This document shows, piece by piece, positions 1 through 11,942 of a stretch of DNA of 64,000 bases. The first letter of the stretch is position 1; the number at the start of each line of letters is the position of its first letter. A program made the translations under genes and the position numbers. The notes beneath the pieces are model-generated. The model worked only from the letters and a program-made list of their open reading frames with translations. It did not search any database and had not been told where the DNA came from. This DNA is from Notolepis coatsorum (lineage: Eukaryota; Chordata; Actinopteri; Aulopiformes; Paralepididae), in the NCBI GenBank assembly GCA_963971535.1, contig OZ020585.1, forward strand, positions 21,503,958 to 21,567,957, in the 5' to 3' direction.

Positions 1-330
1 TAGTGCCATGTAGTACCATGTAGTACCCCGTAGTGCCATGTAGTACCCTATAGTACCCCGTAGTGCCATGTAGTACCCCGTAGTATCCTGTAGTACCCTG
101 TAGTGCCATGTAGTACCCTGTGGTGCCTTGTGGTACCATGTAGTACCCCGTAGTGCCATGTAGTGCCATGTAGTGCCATGTAGAGCTATGTAAGCCATGT
201 AGTACCCTGTAGTGCCATGCAGTACCATGTAGTACTCTGTGGTACCATGTAGTACCCTGTACCCTAACTAAACTACCCTATAGTAAACTACCCAGTGGTA
301 CCATGTAGTACCCTGTACCATAACTAAACT
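1..330. repeat. 10-bp minisatellite at the left edge
   Basis: Degenerate tandem array of a 10-bp unit of the type TAGTACCATG / TAGTACCCCG / TAGTGCCATG. It is regular to about position 260, then breaks up with short ACTAAACTACC inserts. It runs off the left edge, so its full length is unknown. It lies upstream of matn3 and has no coding content. Confidence 0.9.
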
Positions 331-370
331 ACACAGATTAATCTAAAGGTCAGTCCCCGACCAGGTGAGA

Positions 371-935
371 TCAAGGTAGGTTGAAGGAGAGAGAGAAAAG
401 ATGAGTCTTAAGCAGGGATTTAAAAGCTTCGACAGAGCAGGCGCCCCTGATGACGGCAGGTAATTTGTTCCACAGGTAGGGAGCGCGGTAGACAAAGGCT
501 CTGTGGCCGGCGGATTTCTTTTTAACCCTAGGGGTCGATAGAAGCCCCGCATTTTGTGAGCGCAGAGCACGAGCGGGCGAGTATCGGGAGATGAGATCAG
601 ATAGATAGAGCGGTGCAAGCCCATTTAAAATTTTGTAGGTGAGGAGTAGCACTTTAAAGTCAGAGCGGGCTTGGATAGGAAGCCAATGTAGGGCGGACAA
701 AACTGGTGTGATGTGATCAAATTTTCTAGTTCTAGTTAGTATCCGTGCAGCCGCATTTTGCACGAGTTGAAGATTTTTGATGCTTGAATTAGGTAGGCCT
801 GAAAAAAGTGCATTACAGTAGTCCAGACGTGATGAGACAAAAGCATGAATCAGGGTTTCAGCATCAGCCAGAGTTAAAATGGGGCGTATTTTTGCGATAT
901 TACGAAGATGGAAGAATGCAATTTTGGTGACATTT
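371..935 (-). pseudogene. LINE reverse transcriptase C-terminal fragment (L2/CR1-like)
   Basis: On the minus strand a continuous reading frame runs from about 935 to 371 with no internal stop. It encodes the end of a non-LTR retrotransposon reverse transcriptase. Recognisable blocks are FVSSRLDYCNALFSGLP, then LVQNAAARILTRTRKFDHIT, then SALHWLPIQARSDFK and LWNKLPAVIRGA. This conserved thumb/C-terminal region is typical of fish LINEs of the L2/CR1 type; the exact clade is an inference. The catalytic palm (YADD) is missing, so the copy is 5'-truncated and cannot be autonomous. The 3' end lies towards the minisatellite. Confidence 0.85.
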
Positions 936-1039
936 TTTTATATGTGCATTAAATGAGAGGGAGGAATCAAAAATGACTCAGAGGTTTTTTATGGTGGAGC
1001 TCTGGGATACATGACAGGTATCAAAGTTGAGGGGGATGT

Positions 1040-1895
1040 TAAACCGTTTAACGCACACCTACACATTGATTATTCCACTTATACCATGGTCTTTTGACAA
1101 AGACAAAAAATATGTGCCATGTATTCATATTTTCAACATTAAAATATAAAGAAATATGTTATTTTCTGCTTTGCTCACTGCTGACTTTCATTATAGTCCC
1201 TCTGCGCTTCCTTAGCAACTGCTTAAAAACCAACCAACTGACTGACAATGTCCCAGAAAGCTAACTTTATGCTAACAGTTAGCCTATCAATAACTTTGCC
1301 TATATGGTTAACAGTGAATATGATCTGATGGTATGTTTGGCAAAAAGGCTGGCTTGCTTGCCTGACATCTCATTGTCTCCAATTCAATTACTTTTTTTCC
1401 ACATCAAATATGTGTGGTCAGTTGTAGTACAGTCATTGTTGCAAGGCAGGATGTGCCATGATAAGTGAGGGTATTATGCAAATCCAGGGATAAATTGCCT
1501 CTCACATACCAATCTGCTTTGCTATAGCTCTTATCTTGGAAAAATATTAATCGCCCAAAAGAACAATACTACAAAATAATTATACAGTGCAAAACAATCC
1601 ATGTTTGACGCACTCTTTCTCTGCAATTTTCTCTCCTGTAATCCTTGCAATGCAACTCGCAACAATGCATGTACTATACTACTGACAGTGATAGCAGCTA
1701 CCAAAAAAGGTTGATTTGGGGACCATGATATGCCCTGCTATATAGCAAAACAACTATGGGTTACAGTTTGGGTAGCGGATTAATTTAGAACGGTGATTAA
1801 TCTTGAGCCGAACTACATGTGCATTAAACGGTTTTAACGCACACCTGCCGGCCAATCAGAAAAGAGTTTTCACCCTGCAGGTCATGGTATAAATA
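1040..1895. other. AT-rich upstream region, possible MITE
   Basis: Non-coding. A 14-15 nt motif containing TTTAACGCACACCT occurs near 1048 and, slightly altered, near 1833. The second copy is followed by GGCCAATCAGAA. This layout resembles the end of a short DNA element found widely in fish, but no clean terminal inverted repeat was found, so the call is weak. Confidence 0.3.
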
Positions 1896-1896
1896 T
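1851..1896 (+). promoter_or_regulatory. Candidate matn3 promoter (CCAAT and TATA motifs)
   Basis: A CCAAT motif (GGCCAATCAG, about 1851) and a TATA-like motif (GGTATAAATA, about 1887) lie some 190 nt upstream of the favoured matn3 start codon. The spacing fits a TATA-driven tissue-specific promoter. The same stretch also resembles the end of a repeat element, so the match may be incidental. Confidence 0.3.
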
Positions 1897-2076
1897 CACA
1901 TATATTGTATTACTGACCGTACCAACCATTGAACGCAATGGATCGGCCACTCTAACCATTCAATGAAAGCATCTACTGAATACTCAATATTCCCCATTGC
2001 ATATGAAATCCATAATGGCAGCGGTAATGAAGCAAATAGATGCTTTACCTTTCTTTTTATATTATGGTTATATTGC

Positions 2077-2305
2077 ATGCATGCTTGCTTGAGGCAAACT
2101 ATTGCTATTGTGCTTTTCTCTCCGTCTCCCTGCTGTTCCAAAGCTGCTCGTGACACTAATCGCAGGTTGTATCGCCAGTCATATCCTCACCAGCTGCCAA
2201 GGAAAAGCAAGCCGCCCTCGTACGTCCAGCACAAAGCAGCACCCTTTTCATACTGTCATCAGTGCGCTACTAACCCGAGTCGCATGTCCACCAGAGCTGG
2301 CACAG
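2077..2305 (+). CDS. matn3: matn3 exon 1: signal peptide and basic linker (predicted)
   Basis: Chosen because it is open, ends at a GT donor (CACAG|GTAGAT) in phase 1, and so fits the phase-1 acceptor at 4701. From the ATG at 2077 the product starts [18 protein letters not shown], a short basic n-region and hydrophobic core that could be cleaved after CCSKA. A basic linker rich in Arg, Lys and Ser follows, like the basic N-terminal stretch of other matrilin-3 proteins. An upstream in-frame ATG at 1963 would add 38 residues and push the hydrophobic core inwards, so it is less favoured. Exon 1 of matrilin-3 is poorly conserved, and homology alone cannot confirm it. Confidence 0.5.
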
Positions 2306-5300
2306 GTAGATTCAACTCCTTAAAAGATTGATTTCTACATGAGAGTTTCCCTCTTGTGCTCCTGTCCCATGTCCTCTTCTTCCCTCTTGAGTTAAAACGT
2401 TTCAGAGAATTGAAAAGCAACAGCCTGCCAAAGACTTGAATGGAGATGGACCAGTGGTGGACTCGTTTTCTCATTACAATGTTTTTAAATGCGACTTGAT
2501 CATGTTGTGATGTCAGACGTTACGTTGATGTTTAATGAATGATCTAAACATTATGCTTTTATGTTTTTATATTCCGTAGTGACAGGTCAACTTGATGTCA
2601 AGCATTCGCCCACTTACACATGGTCGGACATTCAAGTGTATAACTTCCAAGTCAGACCTTGAAGATGTTTCATACTTTTAGTTTTAATTTATGGTCATGC
2701 AACAACGTCCCAGCATCTACTGTAGGTGTCAGAATCGATTGGAATATACTCGGAGTATGAGAATCTGGTGCAGCCTTCTTACTTTACAATTTCTCTCAAA
2801 CTGTCACTTGCAATAATGCATGTGAGTTTAAGACTTAAAGGAACATGCTAACATTATAGGAAATGCGCTTACCGTCTTCTCCAGAGTCAGACAAGAAGAT
2901 GGATACCAATTTCCTCTCTGTGCGTTCAGTGGAAAGCTATTCGGCTGCAAGCTAACCTAGCTTAGCACAAATTAATGGAAGCGTTTATGGATCAGCTTGC
3001 CTAGCTTAAGGCAGGCTAGGCTAGCTGATCCGTATACACTTGCATTCATTTGTACCTTGCAGCCGGATAGCTTTTTACTGAACGCACAGAGACTAGAGGA
3101 CATTTTCTTGTCTTGACTTTGGAGAAGACGGTTAGCGCATTTCACTTAATGTTGGATTGTTCCGGCGGCTGGGTGGCGCAGCGAAACATTGCGCTCATCA
3201 CCAACGCAAGAGACACCGGGTTCAAATCCGGCTGTCGGTGTTGCCTCCGGCTTGGGCCGGCCGTCATACTAACTCAATTGGCAAAGTTAGCGGGTGGGAA
3301 GTCGAAGGGTGGTAGTCTGGTCATTGTGAACAGCGACTCCTACAGGTCGGTTGGGGCGCCTGCACAGCAAAGTCAGGAAAAATGGCGGGGGCAGTGTGAG
3401 CCTCCTACACGTTACTCCTCGCCAAATGAGAGTCCGCGCTGGCAGGTGAAAAGATGTGACAGGCTTCTATCCTCCCTACAACCGGCCAGTGGGGGGCATA
3501 TGCGAGCAACGATCAGGACAGGGGAGGGAGAATTGGCACGACAAGGAAATTGGGATGGGGAGAAAAAATTACAGAAAAAGGAGGAGAAAAAAGTAGATAA
3601 AAAAAGAAAATGTTGGATTGTTCCTTTAACTCAATCAGTGCCAGCTATTAGACGGGGCCCGTCGTAGCAATGCCACGCTTTAAAAGATAGGAGTGTGTCA
3701 CCTTGTTTGTAGAGCTATAACTATATTCTATATTATAGCTATGTATCCAATGTCATTGTCGATTGACAGTATGACCCTTCCGTTTAATATGCCATAAAGA
3801 AATATTTTTTTCATCAATACGTTGCCGTTTTATACCGTGATGAATATGAGTGTTATATCGGAATGATCTGGGATAATTCCTGCAAAGCTATTTATAAGGC
3901 GATAAGCTAATAACGTTAAATCCATTGGCGTTTCGGCCCTACACAAGCTAGAGTTAAAAATCCAAATGCATTTGATCGGTATTATGTTCCACCATGAATG
4001 CATGAAAGGGGGGGGGGGGGGGGGAAGTCGTTTCTGATTATTGATTACCAGTAACGGCATTAGTATTGAATGCTAAAAACGCTAATCAGCTGGATCGATA
4101 TGAAAACATTGCACAATCAAGCCAGAATTTACGTCAGATAGTCCTTACCTGTGGCCGGGAGTATTCCAAAAATAATATTCCAATTGTTTGATCGCCATCT
4201 GGTACATCCAATGTCGATTAGGGCCACGGCATATTCAATCACAGCATATGCAACGGATGCCCCGTAGACGTTTGGATGCGACCGATTGAACCTATAGCCT
4301 TGCCGTGTAGAAAAAATCTGCGCCCGGAGACCTTACAGTGTAACACAACGGTCTGGGACAGGGTTTACTGCAGCTCGATACCGCCACCTGGGAGAATCTG
4401 GCTGGTACTGCACCCTCGGCGTCGCAGTAGGGCTTCTAACGGCAATATACGGGTCCCTGGCATTAAATAGGATATTAAAATCGAAAAAAAAGACAAATTA
4501 ACCAAACACGTAATATTACGTGGTCTGGCACCCAACGGTTGTCGGGCAATCACGTAATATTACGTGGGTGGCACTGATTGAGTTAAGGACAGGGCTTACT
4601 GGAATAGGGAGATCTCAGGTTTAATAAAAAAAATATTAGTATAATACACTTTTAAAGTAATTGAAAACGTCTTCCATCCCATCTTTGTTTTTGCTCACAG
4701 GAAGCACGTTGACCTGTAGAAACCGGCCTATAGACTTGGTCTTCATCATTGACAGTTCTCGCAGTGTGCGCCCCGCCGAGTTTGAGAAGGCCAAGGAGTT
4801 CCTGGTGAGCACGGTGGACAGCCTGGAGGTCGGCAGCGATGCCACGCGTGTTAGCGTCGTCAACTACGCCAGTACGGTCCAGATCGACTTCAAGCTGAAC
4901 AAGTACTTTGACAAGAAGTCCCTGAAGCAGGCGCTCACCCGCGTCGAGCCCCTCTCCGCGGGCACCATGACGGGCCTGGCCATCAAGACCGCCGTGGAGG
5001 AAGCATTCACCGTGGAGGCGGGAGCTCGTCCCGCCGCCATGAACATCGCCAAGGTGGCCATCATCGTGACAGACGGGAGACCCCAGGACAAGGTGGAGGA
5101 AGTGGCGGCACGCGCGCGTGCCTCCGGGATCGAGATCTACGCGGTGGGCGTGGACCGGGCCGACATGGAGTCACTCCGCCTCATGGCCAGCCTTCCGCTG
5201 GACGACCACGTGTTCTACGTGGAGACCTACGGCGTCATTGAGAAGCTCACCTCTAAGTTTAGGGAGACCTTGTGCGGTAAGGACGATATTCAGGGCAGCG

Positions 5301-8300
5301 CGGACGGCAACGGCGGGCGTGGCGACAGCGGGAACACCGATTACGGCGTCGATGGCGGGAACGACGGTAACGGCATCGATGCCGAGAATGACGGTTACGG
5401 AGTAGATAACGAAAATGGCGGTAAAGATTATGCCGAGAGTGCATGGGCAGCACCATAGAGGGCAGGCTCCATTCTAAAGTCAATGGTCTTCTTCTTTAGT
5501 GTCCAGAACAAGGGGGAAGGTAACATGATGATCTACCGCCACTTGTTGTGTTGGGGTTTCTCCCCAGAAAAGGAGGCATTCACTAACATGTCGCTAGCCA
5601 GATGAAGAAAAGATTGTTAGAGGCATCTGGAAACCAGACCTACAAACTAACCTATTTAAAGAAGAAAACATGTCTCTGATCATTGGTTGATCACTGCCAA
5701 CTCAGGGGGCGAAAGACGTACTTTAAAATGGTTGAAACCCCAACATGATGCTGCCCGTGCTAATCACTGGGTCTCTGATCGCTCAGTCTTTTTGCAATTC
5801 GCCTTGCGCCCTTGCACCTTGCGCCAATGCACCTTGTATCTTGCGCTCTGATCGGTTACCTGAGGGGCACTCGTTTCGACCTCTATAATCTCTGATTGAA
5901 CCCATACGTGCTCGTCATTAGTAAATTTGTTTGCCCCAAATTTAGTTTAAAGTACACAAGAAGGAAATCTCCAGATTAAAGATCTTAGTGGTTGCTAGAG
6001 ATTGTTACCTGCTGATACTGGCACATTCCACACAGTAAAACAGTCAGGGATTGATTGGTAACCTTACAACTTACAAAATGTTATCTATAAAATGAAACAA
6101 CTCTGTGACAAATTCTATAGATGCACACATGCGCTACCGGTATATTCAGTTACTACTGCTTGTATATTAGTACCCCACTGAATTTGGTAAAGATGTATCT
6201 TTTTATCCATATTAGGGCCATAATACCCCATTGACTGTGCATAGCCTTTGATACCCACACCCATCATGCACCATCTAGTGACCTTAGTAATATAGTAATA
6301 ATACAATTTATTTCAAAACAATTCCTAATTGAAATTAGTAGTCTATTTTGCTTCCTCCTTGTGTACTTTACATATACATTCATGCATCAGCCTTTGCTAC
6401 CCTTTTTCGCATGCGATGTTGGCAAGCTTTTCTGTTGAGAAGACGCCAGGTTTGCAAAACTGAAATGAAATCAATTAGTTAGAATTAGTTCAATTCCCAT
6501 TAAGGGAGCATGAAATAGCTTTGATGCATGCCTGCGTGGCAGGCTGCAGGCATGCCTGGACTTTGCTCTACCCTACCCACCACCTCTTCTCATATGGTGA
6601 ACTTGGGTGGTGTTGGGAGTTTGGAAAATGAGAACTTGGAGGTTTTTGGGAAAATGTGACAAAAAAACTCTTCAGAGCCTAATACATTGTCCTATAGTGG
6701 GAAAAGAGGTAGGTTTCAAAATGTCCGCAGTTCTTTCTTTCCAACCTTTGATACCACCCAAATGGAGCATGATAACTGGTTACTAAAGTTACAGGTACTA
6801 CTCATGCTAACAAGTGCTTCTCTGGTCTTGACCTCGTCGAAACTTTCCAAAAAGCATGATGGAATGCCTCACGACCAATTCAGAAATGTATTCTTGAAAC
6901 GGCTGAATTGTCGTATCCAACACTTCACTTTCTGATGCAGCACTGATGATTAAGTGCCTGGGAAATAATTGGTTAACTAGTCGACTTAGAATTAGAGGTA
7001 AGTGGGTAGAACATAGTGATTTGGTCAATTGGATAGTTTAGGAGGCAAATAGAAGCCATCAGGAAGGATTTTCCCATTCACCCTGGGACCATCCTAATCA
7101 TGATCCTATTCACTCCAGTCAAGGTTTAAAATAAATGCTGTGCTTTAGCCCACTAAACGGAATAATCATAAATTAAACAGATGGCTATTCACTGAGGCAA
7201 CAGAGTAAATCAGTTTCTAATCTGTTAAATCATGGTTCATCATGTTCTCGATTCCTTCCTCATTAAGTATTATACAGCGTGTTAACATATAGTTCGCCAT
7301 TAGTTCCCTATGTACTCAATCATAAGACATGCACTCTCTTAAGTAAAGTGTTTACTTTTTGGTAAACCAAGGAGTGAGTTTGACCAACTACTCTGACGGT
7401 TACACTCACCCCCTAAAAACTCACTCCATCCACCACAGTGACCCCCAACTGGGGGAATTCATGCTAACCAATGAAGGAACGCAAAGTCCTTTTTGGGTTT
7501 TACCCTTGTGGAATCCTCGCATAATCTAAATCCTGCTCTTGATTTTGACTTGTAACATTTGAAGCTCAGCAGTAAGCTGGACTTACATGTACTCTTTCTT
7601 CAACCTTTATGGGCGAAGACGACCTTGTGTCTGGTTTTTGTAATTTACTTGCTTATCTATGTTACCCTAAGGCACGTGAAACATTCAAACCCTTCAACAA
7701 TTCAGAACCCACTGTATAACTTCACAAATACATGGGTGTCAGGGCGGCTACGTGGCGTAGTGGGCAAGGCGCTCGCCACGAAATGCTGGAGACGCTGGGC
7801 TCGTCAGTTCGAGCCCAGCGCTCCACATTTGCTTTCAGTTTAGCTGGTCGTCCGTACTAATACACATTGGCCGTATTAGGGGGTGGGAAACTGATGGGTG
7901 GGGATCGGGCGTTGTGGACAGCGACTCCTACAGGTCGGTTGGTGCGCCTGCGCAGTAGAATCAGGAAGTGTCGGGGGCAGCGTGAGCCTCCCACGCGTTA
8001 CTCCTCGCCACTGAGAGATCGAGCTGCGCAGGTGAAAAGATGCGACTGCTGTTACCTCAAGTACCGGAGGGGACTTGTGCTATGTATGGCTTAGTCCACA
8101 TTGCAGCCGGCTTGTGGGAGGCAAGAAACAGCATCCGTGACAGGGGAGGGTTGAATTGGATGATACGAAATTGGGATGGGAGAAAATATAGAAAATGGGA
8201 GAAAAAGTGGATAAAAAAAAAAATACATGGGTGTCAAATCTGAAAATTGGGTGGATTTTCTTTATTCCTGAAAAGTGCTAGTAGTATAGTTGATGCAGTG

Positions 8301-11300
8301 CTATTGGCTTACTCACTGAGTCCTGTGGTCGGAGTTCTGGCGAGCGATTGCGAGCGAACCGGGAAGCTTCAGAGAGGCAGCAAACGGGGTCACAAGACCT
8401 AAAAGTGAATCCACACCATAACGTGCAGGCAAAGGGTTAACCCTCCACGCAATGTGTTGGAACTAGTCCCAGTGTGACAGTTACTATGTGCTGGGGCTTG
8501 TTCCAACATGAATCAAGCATAGGAAATGCTCAAGGCACGCAGTTTTCTGTTGAACTAGAGGGGGAGGGGGAGGTGTGATGGTCAATGATCATATTTGATC
8601 GGATAGAATTTGTATGTGCGTCTCGTCTCGCTGAGTGCAGGAATAGCCAGTGACTAAATGTTGCCTAGTAATAGAAAATAATATGAGAAAATGGGGATTT
8701 TTGTCAGGATCTTTGGCATGTATTGGTACATAACTGTACAGTCCTTCCAGGGACACTTTTTCAGTTCATGAGGTTATTCAACTATTAACCCCTGAAGCAG
8801 AGCCATAGTTTGAATTCTGCTGCCAGCAACTGGCTTCATAGAATGAGAAATGCACGCACGTAATCAGTGCATGCTTGTACTTCACTAACACTTCATAATG
8901 AATGACGTCATAATGCTAAGCCAATCAGACGTGAGAGTGTTTATTTTCAGGTGCGGATACATGTGCCCAGGGGCATGACTGCCAGCACATTTGTGTCAAC
9001 AGTGGCACGTCGTACACCTGCCAGTGTCGAGCAGGATACGTGTTGAACGAGGACAAGAAAACATGCTCACGTAAGAACCTCCATCTTTTCAGTAGCTTGG
9101 CTGTGCTTTGCTTCAGTGTCCCCAATAGAGTTATGAATGAATGAATGAATGAAAACTTTATTTAACAGATTGCAGAATGGGTACAATAATAGAGTTATAA
9201 TAGAAAGGTTTTCAGTGGGAGTGAAGATATCCAACCACGACTGGTCAAGAGGCATAACTACTGTAGGAGTAAGTCACATGTTGGGACAAAACAAAACTCG
9301 ACCACAAGTAATAACGTTTAAAATAACTCATCACAAGAAGTTTGGGTAAGACTTAACGTTGGCACTGCAGGGACTTGATGTGAACATAAACCAAAGTTAA
9401 TGGTGGAATGGAGAAGTGATGTCGATGTTAGCCTTCACTCTGTTTGTTGAGGATCAGTGGGGATAAAGTTTAAAGGGATAGTAAGAATTTTTGGCCATTT
9501 AAGGAACATGCCAACTTTTTGGGAAATTAGCTACTGTATTTGCCGTCTTCCCCAGAGTCAGACAAGAAGATAGGAACCCCTCTCATCTCTGTGCGTGCAG
9601 TACAGAGAGCGAGAGAACCGCAGCGTGCTAGCTAGCTTACACAATCACTGAAGTGGATACGGACCATTAACCCACTGTAAAAAAAATAACTAAATACATT
9701 TTCCAACAACCCAAACTGTTTTATATACATGTTGTGACTTGTGTGTTTACCACGTGTAGAAATAACAATGTAAATGAGACAACGTAATTTTCGACGTACA
9801 TACTGTACATAGTTATTAACTATTTTCTTGACGACCAACCACCGTCTGGGCGCAGTAATTGCACACAGCACCTCTAAAGCCCAATTGTAACCTCTGTCAA
9901 CAAAACCAATGTGACTAGCTAATCTACAGAAGAACAATTGTTAATCATGGATGACTTTGTAAGAGAGGAAGGTGATGATGAATTCTGGACAAACCAAGAT
10001 CCAGAACCTTATCTATTTGAACCAGAATTTATCTATCCCTTTAATATGGGGAAGGTGGGATGGTCAATGATTACATTCTATCGGATTACATTTTTATGTG
10101 CGTCTCCCTGAGTGCAGGATTAGCCAGTGACAAATGTTGCCTAGTAATAGAGGAGAATGGAATCTTTATAGAGAAATTAACGCAAAGACTTTGTTACTTC
10201 ACTAACATAATTAATGATGTCATAAGGCTAAGCCAATCAGACGTGAGAGTGTTTATTTTCAGGTGCGGATACATGTGCCCAGGGGCACGACTGCCAGCAT
10301 ATTTGTGTCAACAGTGGCACGTCGTACACCTGCCAGTGTCGAGCAGGATACGTGTTGAACGAGGACAAGAAAACATGCTCACGTAAGAACCTCCATCTTT
10401 TCAGTAGCTTGGCTGTGCTTTGCTTCAGTGTCCCCCATAGAGTTATAATAGAAGGGTTTTCAGTGGGAGTGAAGATATCCAACCATAACCAAGACAATAT
10501 GATATGGGAAGTATAGCCTTCACTTGTTGAGGACCAGTGGGGATAAAGTTTAAATAGCTAGTAAGGATTTTTGGACATTAAGTGGTATGAAATACTGCTA
10601 GTAGTATAGTTTATGCATTGTCATTAATTTACTCACAGAGTCCCGGGTTCTGGCCTGGTTCCGAGTGAACCGGGAATCTTCGGACAGGCAGCAAACGGGG
10701 TCACGAGACAAAAAAGTTAATCCACACCATAACATGCAGGCAAAGGTTTAACCCTCCACGCAATGTGTTGGAACTAGTCCCAGTGTGATAGTTACTGTCG
10801 TGGCTTCCTTCCATTGTCAATCAATCAATTAATCAGTCTTTCCATCAAGCCACTAGACGCTTTAAACAGACAGTTCTAACTCGTTTCTTTCCTTAAATTA
10901 CTCACAGTTCGAAGTGTTGCTTGGCCTCCGATGGTTTCGATGATGTTGCGATGTGTTTGCTCAAAATAAAGTACCAAACATTTGCACATGCAACAAAGAA
11001 AATAGGCCTTTACAATATTCAAAAGAAAATAGGCAAAACTCAAAGAAAATAACAAACAACTTAGGTATTCTTTCTTTCTTGATAATGCTTATATAACTTT
11101 ATAACTTAAAGGGTATTTGTACAAGTTGTATGTACGTGTAATACGAAAAGGTACGTTATGAAAAGGTAGGGAAAGGTATGAAAAGATATGCAACGATATG
11201 AAACCATATGAAACGGTTAAAAACTGTTTCCCGACCGCGTCTCTCAACAGGTTGCCTTCATTGCGGCTTTAGCGCCAGGCGCTGTGGGATTTGTAGCCCT

Positions 11301-11911
11301 TTATAGTGCGTTGACTACAGACGTCACAATTAACACTTTGAGTGCCAATGACGTGTATTGTTGTCTTATCATGCCCCCCGTTGAGTGCCGACGACGTGAT
11401 TTGTCGTTTGATTTTTTTATTAGCGATCTGAATTCATCAACCGAGTCTCCCGTTGGTACAGCAGACCCTCTAGGGCAGGGGTCGCCAATTAGGTTTGGCC
11501 GCGGGCCAGATTTTCCCCAAGCCGTTGCTTGGCGGGCCAGGATCAAAAACAATGGCTAATTTAATATACTGATATTGAAAAAAGACAAACGTTTTTCTCT
11601 GGTCTGCATCCCCCCAACAACCGTGTGCACTGCGCCGCACTGCACTGCACCCACTCTGCAATCCGCCAAACAAAGTTCTCACTCATCCATTCATTCATGA
11701 ACAGCTCTCAGCTGTTGCAGATCACCGCGGCGCCGGCGGGTGATGAACAGATCAGAATGCATGAAAACACGACTCACCATATTGTACCTCCTTGTTTGTT
11801 GTTAAGTCCTCCAAAATCCCTGCTAATGTTTGAAACATGTCATATCCACTCGCCGCCCTCCAATTCCAGATTGGCGTTGAAATCAGCTACTTTATCTGCC
11901 AACTTGCCTCG

Positions 11912-11942
<31 letters not shown>

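Noticed and set aside
1963-2076. Longer matn3 N-terminus from the upstream ATG
   Set aside because: It would bury the signal sequence and overlaps sequence that may be a repeat; the ATG at 2077 gives a better signal peptide.
3113-3667. 184-codon open frame
   Set aside because: It crosses a foldback arm, a SINE and a TTAA element; no protein family resemblance.
5277-5458. Open frame continuing past the vWA exon as an acidic Asp/Gly/Asn-rich tail
   Set aside because: A strong donor (GCG|GTAAGG) joins in phase to the EGF exon; the tail looks like a chance open stretch of GC-rich intron, though rare intron retention cannot be excluded.
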